From: Taudactylus pleione
Lineage: Eukaryota; Chordata; Amphibia; Anura; Myobatrachidae
Direction: 5' to 3'
NCBI GenBank assembly: GCA_031769625.1
Contig: JAUIMM010000017.1
Location: 124,001 to 188,000 of the forward strand
DNA length: 64,000 bases
Position numbers and translations under genes: made by a program. Numbering within the stretch: the first letter of the stretch is position 1; every line of letters begins with the position of its first letter. This document shows, piece after piece, positions 43,643 to 56,000 of this stretch. The notes under the pieces were generated by a model, which searched no databases, had not been told where the DNA came from, and saw only the letters and a list, made by a program, of their open reading frames with translations.

Positions 43643-44036
43643 ATGGCGTCGCATCTGGAGGAAGCCAGGAGCTCAGAGGATGAGGAGTTTTCTATCTACA
43701 AGAGAAGAAAGAAGATGATGGTTTTGAAGAAAAGAAAGATATCTGACAGTTTGGAGGAGTCTTGGGCCATCAAGAAGGCCAGAAAGAGGATTTCCACCGA
43801 GTCTCGCACGAAAGGAAGGAAGAAGTGCCTGCATGTGGAAAACAGCTCTGATGATGGGAGCCAGGAATTTTTTTCTATGGATTATACCAACCAAAACAGT
43901 GATAAGAGGAGGAAGAGAGAGGATCAGATAGAAGAAATTGGCATAGACAGTGGAATGATTGCAGACAGGAAGAGAAGGAAAACATCTGGGGAGTTCATTC
44001 GCTTTGGTGACTCTAGAAGGAGACAAGAACGAGCAG
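43643..44036 (+). CDS. Kinase gene exon 1: basic N-terminal region
   Basis: Starts [20 protein letters not shown] in strong Kozak context (A at -3, G at +4). It encodes 131 residues plus one base, ending at the donor GCAG|GTATGG. Several Lys/Arg clusters ([34 protein letters not shown]) alternate with acidic Ser-rich stretches and look like nuclear localisation signals. No C1 zinc fingers or C2 domain. Phase 1 at the junction fits exon 2 exactly, which supports it as the true first exon rather than a chance frame. Confidence 0.75.
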
Positions 44037-47000
44037 GTATGGCCGTATCAATATATAAGACATGACAACCAGTAGACTTGGAATAATACAAACCTTACAA
44101 GAAAACAACAAAAACAATCTGGACAGTTTAGACCACTCCCATTATCCACAATTACCACACCCATTTCCTATGAGAATCGCACATCCGACAAATTATGTAC
44201 CTTTTGCCTGGTGGTAAATATGATAACCTTTATGAAGTAATTATTCAATATTATCTGAGGTAATCATTTATGGCCATCACATGCAGTATAACAATATTAG
44301 GATTTGCAGCTGAAATTATGAATATAATTAGAAATATGTGTTTAATTTGGCTATAAGTCTTCTTTATCTGTTATTTTCCATCTCTTGGGTCTCTGTTTAC
44401 TCAAGTTAGCATGGTCCAAGACTACATCTACTGCCCCTAAAGGGAATGTAATCATGGGTCCCACTTAGGGGTAAGGCCAACCACTAGCGAGGTGATATAC
44501 TGCCATTAGTGGGGTTGTGGTAATTCCAACGAGAACTTGCTTAATGCTAAAGTGTAGTATATAAAGAAAAACAGTTTCATATATTCTATGAAAAAGAACT
44601 ACATTAATTTATATGGATAAACATATGCATTAATAAATACAAAAAATGTACTTTGCTGTTCAAGGGACTACCTGGGACTGTCTGTTATTAGTCTTTTTTT
44701 ATGCAGATAATGATCTCTGTTGCTTTTCCTAAAAATATCATAGTTGGGGCTCTATTCAGCAAACACATTTCTACTAAACAATGCGGATATGAGTGTTACC
44801 ACATTTTTCAGTACTATTCCCACTATACAGCAATGTGTTACCAGAGAAGATAACGCAATTATCTTCTCCATTAATACCAGCTCGCATAGTATCACACTGT
44901 AGAGCGGAAGCCATTGCTCCCTACAGTTCTTTAACATTTTTGCAACTCATCAAGCATCAAAACATTAAATAAAGGTGTAGACGCTTATTTTATATAATGT
45001 CATCTCAGAATAGCGTCATATGAAGAAAAATCCTTCTTTCAGCCTGAAAACAACCAGGATAGAGGGATCTTGTACAATCAGTCCCTGTAGCCATTCCCAG
45101 CAGTATAATGATACAGATTTGTAAAAAATGCATATATATCTATATATAGCCCATCCCTGAGCTTTTTCATATTGCGCCTCTTTATACACTCCTCTATAGA
45201 AACTCCAATTTGGAGTCGGAGGAGCATGTTGGGAAGATAAGCAGTATGTATTCAAGCCAGAGAAGCATCGGGAAGGCTTAAAATGGCGGAAAAATGGGCA
45301 TGGCCACTTAAAAATGGGGCGTGTCAACATGACACACCCCTTTATCGTCACTCTGACCATTCCTTTCCATATGCACCTTAACCCCAGTAGTGCCCCTTAT
45401 ACAGTACCCCAGTATACAATGTCCCCAGTTGTGGTCCCTCTTATGTAGGCCCATAGTAGTACCCCTTTTACAGTACCCCCAGTAGTGGTCCCCCTTAAGC
45501 AGCCCCCCATTAGTTCCCCTTATACAGTACCCCCAGTATGCAATGCCCCCAGTAGTGGTCCCCCTTATGCAGCCCCTTATTCAGTGCCCCCAGTAGCTGT
45601 CCCCCTTATGCAGGCCCCCAACAGCGAACCCCCCTATACAGGGCCCCCTGTAGTGGTTCTCCCTATTTAGTGCCCCCAGTAGTGGTCCCCTAGTAGTAGT
45701 TTCCCCCTAGTAGTAGTCTCCAGTAGAGGTTTCCCCTCCCGATGCAGTACCCCCAGTAGTAGCCCCCTCAGTAATGGTGCACCCAGTTGTAGCTCCCCCC
45801 CAGTAATGGTGTCCCCAGAAGTAGTAGCTCCCCCCCCCAGAAATGGTGTCCCCAGTAGTAGTAGCTCCCACCCAGCAATGGTGCCCCCAGTAGTTGTAGC
45901 TCCCCCCAGTAGGTGCCCCCAGTAATGGTGTCCCCAGTAATAGTAGCTCCCCCCCCAGTAATGGTGTCCCCAGTAGTAGTCATCCCCCCCCAGTAATGGT
46001 GTCCCCAGTAGTAGTAGCTCCCCCCCAGTAATGGTGTCCCCAGTAGTAGCCCCCCCCCAGTAATGGTGTCCAATGCAAGACTAATCCATATGCACTGTCC
46101 ATAAGCGGCCCTGCAGCACCACCACTCCAGTCCCTCCACACTACAGAATCCTATCTATTACACTTATCTATGACACCTGACCCTCCCTGGCTGGCAGTCC
46201 CAACCAGTCCATAGCATCTCACAGTCACTGAATGGCAGCGCAGCAGCTGACTGAAACACGCACTAACTGTGAGATGCGGTAAGCAAAATCAATTAATTTA
46301 ATTAGTTTTGCATTGGATTTACATATAGAATATTATGGGATATTATTTAAAACAAAAACGCTGTGCTGCTACTGCCATATATATATAATATAAAAAAATG
46401 GGTATAAGCAGAGGGTGGCTTTAAAATGGTCTATCTATCTCATAACTATCTATCTAATATCTATCTATCTATCTCAAATATATCTATATAATATCTATCT
46501 AATATCTATCTGTCTATCTCATAGCTATCTATCTACAGTATCTACTCTATCTATCTATCCATCCATCTCATATTTATCTATCTACAGTATCGATCTATCT
46601 ATCTAACTCATATTTATCTTTCTATCTCATATCTATCTATATCACACCTACATACCTCCCAACCGAATGCGGGACATCCCGTTTTTCTGGGACTGTCCCG
46701 CTGTCCCACCCGCGGGCCGTAGTGTCCCACGGTGGGGGGGAAGTTGGGGAGACCACAAACCGCTCTCCCAAAGCACGTCCCCCAAAGTGACAATAACGGG
46801 GGAAGTTGCGAGGCTCTTTCCCATTTTCCATAGACACCTAGCTAAGTTAGAATGTTGGGAGGTATGCATCTATCTATGTCATATCTGTCTCATCTATTTA
46901 TCTATGTCTCCTATATCATATTTATCTCTCTATCTATGTCATATCTATCTATCTATCTATCGTGGGGTCCTGGGCAAGTTATAGATGATAATGTAGTTAC

Positions 47001-50000
47001 TTCTGCAACACATGACTTGCAGTAGTGCTGTTGGCATTATGTGGCAATACAGGGGTGACAAAGGCTGATTGTCTCTGTAATATGTATGGGGGTATCTCTG
47101 TTCAGTGTATAGCTAATATATATATGGGGGTATCTCTGTTCAATGTATAGCTGTAACTTATGTTTTGGCAAATGCAGGGGAGATATGTGTGGGCGAGGGG
47201 GGCGAGGGGGGCCCCCAGAGATATCAGTGTACCAGGCCCCAAGATTTCTGTTGGTGGCCCTGCCCATGGCTCAACTGAAGATATACCCTTAGTGACCTTC
47301 TGTAGCTTCTTTTCTGCTGTCATGTCCCCCTAATCTGTATATCCTCCCCCTCAGCCTGATGGCCTTAGGTTATATTGTAGGTATGTGATTTATCCCTATG
47401 TTATTCATCTGCAGTCCTCTTACCTCTGCAGCTGCCTAGCCCCACCAAGCCTTAAATTGCCCCACCAGCCATAATGCAATCACTAGGTGTCCGAGGGAGG
47501 GGGTGATTACTCCTTCTAGATAGAAAATGCAGCATTTCCCTTTTATCATGCATTGTTAGGGGATATCGGGCATAGGGGACTAGATAATGATAACCACACC
47601 CAGTGCTGTTACATGGCTATGGAAATAGGATGCTTAATTTAAAGGGGCAGCAGGCATAATTACTATGAGAAAGAGATTGTGCTCTCCTGCATGGGCACCT
47701 TACAGCTGCCCACAATAGGTATATGTTTACTGCTGAAGAGTATGTGGTTTTATCCTGTTATTTACATATGGGGCAGGATTTAGTGCAGTAAATGGTTTGT
47801 CACAACTAAACCTCTGATATCTTGAATCACAGTTAACATGACCCATTCCATTAAGGCCCCCATACATCAGAGATGGATTGCAGCAATCGTGCAATTTGCA
47901 ATCGATTGTGTATAAAAATCTGCAATGTATGGGCTTCACAGATCGCAGATTGCAACCAAAAAGTGATTGGAATTGTTAAATCTGATTGTCCAACATGTTG
48001 GATTTCACAGATCGATTGTGGCTGTAGATTGCTAGTGTATGGCCATGATCAGCAGATTTGCAGACCGTTACCAGTAAAATGATGGGCCTTTCAAGATTGT
48101 CCGATCTGTGTTTTCTGCAATTGATCTGCAAATCACTGAAACAGATCTGTAATGTATGGGCGCAGATTGCTCGATTGGGAAATCCTAAGATCAGGCAATA
48201 AATCTTCAAATTGTTCAATTGTGGTTTTCAGATTGCTGTTGTATGGGGGCCTTTAGATACAAAATGCTCTGCTCCTAGGGTCCCACGTAATGTATGATTG
48301 CAGTCACCTGTGCTGAACTAGGTAATTGATGAGCCAGGTGTTTCAGCACAGGTGTCTGCAATCATAAATTAAGAGGGAAGTCCAGGAGCAGAGTATTTTA
48401 TTCCTAATGGAATAGTCACGTTGGAGCATACTTACCGACTTTTCTGCAGGGGGCTTCGGGAGGGGGCTGCCAGGTCCATCCAGCAGGGAGGGTGGGGGCG
48501 GTTCAGGTAGGCGGAGCGAGGGCGTGCCGACACGATCGCATCATAGTGGCCCCACCTCCCGATTTAGAATGCCAGTATTACTGGCATTATAAGGCAGGGG
48601 GCGGGGCTACTATGACGAAATTCAGCGCGAATCGCGTCATCGCACCCCCGGACCGCCCACTTTTGCGGGTTTGCGAGGTGCCGGAGGCCATTCCGGGTGG
48701 ACTTGCCTAGTCTTGCGGGGTAAAACAAAAAGTATTCCCCCAGCACTCAGAATGAAATCAGCAATAAGATTTGAAAAACTACATGGTGGTAGATAATTCA
48801 GAGATCTCAGTTGCATATATTTGCAAAGATATGGCTAAGCCTCCGGACCTCTGATACCGGAGGTCCCTATCACTTGGTCAGAATCTGGGGTGCAGAACCC
48901 CAAAAAAGCAGATTGAGCAGCTTCCAACTTCTGTATTGAGAGGCATAGATGGGACCAGCGTTAGGAGGGCGTGCTGGTTCTTGTAGTGCCATTAGGAGGA
49001 CTTAGGGGTGACTCCAAGGTAAGCTAGCTCTCAATTCAGGTATATTTGTATGTGCCATTATCATGTGGCCTTATATGTATCAGAGACACCGTGACGCGGC
49101 CTGGAGGCTTAGCCATATCTTTGCAAATATATGCAACTGAGATCTCTGAATTATCTACCACCATGTAGTTTTTCAAATCTTATTGCTGATTTCATTCTGA
49201 GTGCTGGGGGAATACTTTTTGTTGTTTCTTGTATAGACTAACCCCTCCCTTACATGCACCTGTGTGATATTACTGAAGTGATTGAGCAGCTTCCAACTTG
49301 TATTTCTAGTCTTGCGGGGTGCCGGGAGCAGCACCCGATTATCGGGAGAGTTCTGGGAGAGTAGACAAGTATGCGTTGGAGGGTCTGAGTTAAGCTGTCA
49401 GTAACCCGGGTTATATGAATAACTAGCATAATACATTCTGTTTGCTGCAACAAACTTTGCTGCATCTGTAAAACCATAATCTTTTACCACCTTAAATAAA
49501 CTGGTTAATTACAAGCATGATTACAGCTGACTGCATGCAGCTGGATAATGATCATGTGTCTGGTTTTAAATGCAGAGTGCAATGCGAGTTGGCCATAATA
49601 GCTCCAGCATTGCATATATGGAACTAAGGGCCTGAAACAGCATGGATCGCAATTGCATACGCATATCGGTCAATGGTGCATACTGCGCATGCACCGCAGT
49701 ACGCATGTGAAGGTTAGCATTGCATTTACACACGCAGATAGAAAGCCATCGCAGAGTGAGTGATGGGATGTCAGTGTTTGGGGGTGGTGACGAGGGAGTG
49801 GTAGGAGAAACCCAGGCGTGCCTGTCCGTTTGAACGCCATTACATGGGTGTGCATACATTAGCTACTGTGACGACATATGCAGCCTGAGTACTCACTGCA
49901 TGCAACGGAACTTGCAATTCCTGAGACAGGAAAGATTCAGTATATAGGAAAGATTCCTGGACTGCACACCCTGAATATATATATATATGCAGCTGTGGCT

Positions 50001-53000
50001 GCTCTTAACTATTTCTTTTACACTTCACTTTTCCTATTATGGCGGTGCCCTAAGGTGGCTTAGCTGGGCTAGTTTGGGGGTGTCGTGCGATCTGGATTTG
50101 ACCCCTAGTATGTTAGGGACCTACCCTAAAGAGGTTACCTGGATATGGTGGGTAGGCCCATAACCTTGGCCATGATTATGCGAAAAGCTCTATCGATTGC
50201 AAAATTTGATTGCAAATGTATTTATATATAATTAGTAATTTGGGGTTGTGCACCTGTGATCTGTTTGTTTCAATTCCTGGGACAGGTCAGACCTGCTGTA
50301 ATTCTGTTAGAGGGGCCGATGTTACTCATTGTTACCGCTTTATACGCAGGACTGAGAGGTATTACGGATGTGAGAAAGCGGTAGTGGGCGTCTCTATGCT
50401 GGCTGAGTGGTTGCAAACATTAGCATATTTTGCAGCAGAACTGCATGCATTATCACAGCTGCGATCGCAATAGCGATATATAATAAATCAGGCCCTAAAT
50501 ACAGATATCACCCACACACTGAGTTGTATGCATCCTTGTGACTGGACTGCTACAATCTGTACCCTTGGCTTCATAGCTGTCATTATTTTCAGTTCTCACT
50601 TGTGTCAGCCCTTTCCCTGGTGCAAGAGATCCTCCTGAATATACAGGTGTATTTACACATATGCACAATCCCTGCATAGCCCACAATTATGTGGAGATGC
50701 TCCTAATAAGCTATGTCTACTTGTTACTCATAGAGGAAACAATTCCATTGTAAGATGTTTCATTGTAGTTCCGGGGAGTATTTTAAATGTCAATACCCTT
50801 TAGCCACAACAAAATGGAGCACAGCATACAATCTGACCTCTACATTAATGAAATACTTGGGGTATAACTGAATACTTTATAGCGTTTTTTATGTATTTAG
50901 GTCTGTTTACTGTAATATGCTCCCCCTTGAGTTGCTGCAACTCCACATACTATTGCATGTTACCAGGGCCGGCTCGAGGAGGAGTCACGCCCTGTGTGGA
51001 GAGGGAATACGATGCCCCTCACCATGCGCTCGGTAAAGTCGTGAGCGCCCAAAAAGGAGGCGTGGCCTAATTATCGTAGACCATGCCCCCTAAGTGACGC
51101 TAATTGGGGACGTGCCTGTATGGCACGTCTCCCATTTAACGTCTGGCTGGGGGCAAGCCCAGCACTCCTTCAGTAGCTGGGCTGCCCCCAGCCCTCTTCC
51201 TGCACTGTATTGTCCATTACTTTTCTATGAGGCCGGCACAGCTGCAGCGGTGGGAGTGCCCAACTTCCCGACCACCAACGGGATACTTCGGGTGGAACTG
51301 CAGGGCAGTGCCCAAAAAATGTGACTGTCCTGCTGAAAATCGGGAAGGTTGGCAGGGGTGTGCCCTCAATGGGGTGGCACCCCTCTTCGACTGCAATGGT
51401 TGAACATGCCTCGTACCGGCCCTGCATGTTGCTTTAGCCTTGACATCTCATCTTGTGCTAATCCCTACTAACTACAATAGGTGCAAAGGGTACACCTGCT
51501 TTAGGGCCCAGTGCTGAGGGGGGCTGATCTACCTTGTCAAAGTTATAGGTGTTATATTTTTTACCATTGGGCAGTCTCTGACTTGAGCATGAAGGGCCCA
51601 CCAGGGGAATGCAGTGATAGGGGCCCATATTTGGGGTTGTTGCCAGCCTCCACAGAGGCTTGGCTAACCATTAAGATTGCATGGTCTGAGTCCCTTAAAG
51701 AATCTATATAGTAAATACTGCTAATGCATGCAAGATAATGTACAAGATTAATAACAGCAATGCATTGTAGAAAATACATCATAGTCCTATGCAGTATAAT
51801 TTAACATATGTATAATTAATAATTCAAGTGTACAGTCTGGAACCTGAGCACTAGAGAAGAGGGTAGGCCCTTGGGCAGTGGGGCCCACCAGGGGTCTACC
51901 CTGTACCATTGTGGGCCAGTCCTACACTGCCATTGGGTGCTACATAGGGGTCTTCTCAAAGTTTTGCTATGGGATCTTCAAATACCTAGTTACACCCCTG
52001 GCCCCACCTACAGTTTATATGGCAAAGGCCCCTGGCAAAATAAGGGACTAGCACTCCTCCCTCACAGTTATAGTACATTATTCCTACACAATATAATGTA
52101 TAAAGTGCAATATAGCCCACAGGGGACAATTGTGCCTTCACATTGCCATTAATAAATAAGACATATTCTAGAGACAACCAGGGTTACAGAGAGTTTTCAG
52201 GCATGCAGTTGTATGGGGATACGGGAAGTTACACACTGCGCAGCAGCACAGGCGCATTGTCAGGACTTGGGGCAGTCAGCACAGAATGCCGGCAGTGCGA
52301 GTGATCACGGTATACAGCGCTTACTGCTCAGTCATTTCACATCTCCCATTCTGGGATCAACATAACCAACATAACCACTGTGGATCCCATGTAACCATCC
52401 CCAATAAATAAATATACCTTCCATCCTATAAAGCCCATAATAACATCAATATTTAATAAATAACCCTCATCCCCACCTTAAATTAATAGACATTGCCAAG
52501 ATGCCACTATTATATTAATATCCCTCATCATTAAATGAACAGTTCCCATCCACTGCTAAATGATTACCCCACCACACCAATAAATTAATAGCCCAGCCCA
52601 CATCCCCATTACATTAAATAATATCTCCACACTAATAAATAGCCAAGTCCTCTATCCAATAACATTAAATTACTAACCCACAAAATAATAATAAAATGAA
52701 TAGCTCAGTCCCCTGCTTTAAAACAGTCTTCCTGCAGCCTGAGCTCAAGGGGCTTAGGGATGCTGTGTATTCTCGTCTCTCCCCATTTACATGCACTGCT
52801 CACCTGGCCAGCCCCGCAGGATTGCCCACTCACTGCTGCTGCTGGCTTTTTGCAGGGCTGATAAGTGTAAGTAAAATTATGTTATACAGTTATAAAAATG
52901 GTGTGTATATATATATATATATATATGTATATACATATATATGTATATATATATCACTATAAACTTTTTTTTACCTGTATGAAACTCTTCTTTTAAATTG

Positions 53001-56000
53001 TTCCAAAAATTGATTTATTAAATAATCAAATTATGTAAATAAGAACTATTACCCTTATTCAATATAATGTCATTAATAATCTACATATTTATTAATTGCG
53101 TTTTACTAAATCAGGTGTAAATAGTTATTTACATAACTATTTGATCATTTAAAAAAATCAATAATTTTGGGGTCATTTTTGGAAAATATTAGCCAATTAA
53201 ATTGTTAAGCAATGCGGCCCACTGAGGATATCCCAGATACACGGATGGTCAGCCAATCCAGCTATTATACAAATAATATTAAGCAACTGACTGGCACAAG
53301 GTGATGCAATATGACACCAGCCTGAGGTGCAAATACCCCTCCACAGCCCATCCCTGGCCATTTTTCCAACAGTAGCAATTGATGACCCACTTTTCTCTGT
53401 ATGGCTGAGTTTATGTGCTCTCTCTGTACACAACAGTATTCTGACTGCATTAGTTACATAATGGTGTAATACAATAATGTACATGCATTTTACATGTGCC
53501 TCTAAAAGCTCTATTTTACTACTATCCGCATTGGGAATGCAGATTGTAGTGTGATATTACTCCGGTCAGCTGACATCCCATACTGCACTGGGACCCAGTC
53601 ACCTGATGACCGGGCCGCAGTGCAGTAAGGGAGACCAGCTGACCAGAGGGAGGACATCAACGGAGCCCCGAACTCCGGTCCCTGGACTCAGGTAAGTACT
53701 TTTTTTTTTTTTTGCAGTGTATCAGCGTGTGGTCTGTTTAGACCACACAGCTGATCACTGGGGCTGACTCCGGGCTCTGCTCAGCATGTTAGAGCGGAGC
53801 AGGAGTCTGCTAACCGGGGGAGACCCTGGATATCGCCACCTCCAGGTGGCATTATTATTACAGGGCCTCCCCAGGTATATTTTTCACAATTTATTTTTAG
53901 TAACTTGCACACAGATCGCATTTCCCATTCCAATTATGGGAAATGTGATCTGATTACTAAAAATAAGTGATATGTGGGGTTGGAGTAGAATTTTACAAAT
54001 TCTACTCCAATTGCCCTGTAGTAACTTTAGGTGAAACTAAAATAACGTGAAAAGGGTGTGAAAACACCCTTTTTCACTTAATTTTAGTAAAACTAATGAT
54101 AATAGAGCCCTAACGCTGAATAGTAAATGTTACATTGTTCACTTTTTTATCCCTATAAGGAGGAAGTGGTGTTCAGGAAGCTGCTCCTGGAGAAACAGTC
54201 TCTACATACATCAAGAGGCTGTCCTTCTGCCATCTACTGGGCCAGGGCAGCTTTGGGAAGGTAAGTCCATGTGACTGTGGTTACATAACTCAGGTAACAA
54301 CTGTGTGACTCAGACATTGTAGTAAAGGAGCCATCATGAATATATTATCATTGTCACTCCATGCACGTCATTAAGCATCACCATAAAGCAGTGGGGCAGG
54401 GCCAGATTAAGGCTTCTGGGGGCCCCTTATATTGCGAGGCCCCCTTCAAGCTACACGGAGCTTCCCCCTAAGCCTTCTGCCCTCCTAACCCCAAAGACTG
54501 CCGCTGACTTATCTGAGTGATGGCGTGCGGGCGTGACCTCCTCCCGGCAGAGTTGCTGCCTGGTCCTCCAATCGGCGTCATGGACGTAATGTGTCACATG
54601 GCGCCGGTGAGAAGACTCGGGAGCCGCTCTGAGCTGTATGCATGGGCACTGTCACTGGACACCTGTTCTCGGCAGGGTCACACTGATCCTGTGTGGGGGC
54701 CCCTCCATGTGTGGGGCCCAGGGACGACCGCCCCTGTCGCCCCCCCCTTTCTGCAGTGGGGGCAGGACTTAATGGCACTATTCCCCTCAGTCACATCATT
54801 AATCTGGGAATATTCTGGAGTCTCATTCCAGGAAAGTAGCCGGGTAGGCCTTACTCCTGTGCTGGCTGACTGCATATTACTATTGTCATTTACAGAAACG
54901 TCATCCACAGTCTACTCTGTTATAGAATCAAATAATATCTAAAAATTTTTTTTTTTTTCTTTAATGACACTGGAAATACAATATACCGCTAACCTCTAAA
55001 GATATGGAGCTACCTGGATACGTATGGAGGTAATAAAATGTAAGTAGAATTATGATTGTGTGTGTATGCCTCTATCACCTGTAGGTCCTGCTGGCTGAGG
55101 ACTCTCTGACTGGTCAGCGACTGGCAGTGAAGGTCATCAAGAAGAGAAAGCTGCTATTGAAGAACCCGGAGCTGGTGTTTGTGGAGCGCAGGGTGCTAGA
55201 GGTTGCGTCTGGTAGTGCCTTCCTCATCCATGGTCACCTTGCCTTCCAGACCACGGTACAGTGTATTTCTTATTAGACAAGGATAATTAGTTGGGATTCT
55301 TTATTTATATTTACACATTTAACATAAATACAGGATTCATCTCTTCTTGGGTAATAATGTTACTATGAGCCAGTACGCTCACTTGGAGTTGTTGCCATGT
55401 TCTCCTAATAAAATGTATTATATGACTATTGTGTGTGTCCAATCAAACAGAACCATCTATTTCTGGGTCTGGAATACGCAAGTGGCGGGGACTTATACCA
55501 GTTCCTGCAGAGGAAAGGCTGCTTGGACATCACCAGCGCAACGTAAGCACCTCAAATACAACAGACATGTACTGAAATGAACTGTAACAGGGTGTGCAGA
55601 GATAGGGACAGTATAAAGGTTGTACTCCTTTCATATATTCCCCTTAGTATTTCCTACCCCTACACCTTTACCCAAAGCTGGGATGCTAGATGGCCCAGCA
55701 GCTAACATTACTGGGTACATTGTCCTTATCAATAGAGCTTGTTTAAGATAATAATACTCAGTTTTGAGCTGCATTACATCTGCATTGAAAGGATTTAGAC
55801 TTAAATAAAATGCAGACTTTAATGTACATGCCCCCAACCCATACACCTGGGCCATCCTCTCCAGGGAATGGCAAATGTTCAATGTAATCTTTTCATTAAG
55901 GTATGGTCTGATCACCTTAATTTGGTCTTCATGTGGAATGTGAGTATGGATAGAATAACATGCAGGGGCACAGAGAGAAGGGGGAGCAGATACTAATTAC

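Noticed and set aside
45768..46139. Gly/Tyr-rich 123-codon minus-strand protein
   Set aside because: Translation of the agtagtagctcccc minisatellite.
54517..54942. 141-codon open frame in intron 2 as an extra kinase exon
   Set aside because: Exons 2 and 3 join in phase without it, and the stretch is derived from a hAT-like repeat.
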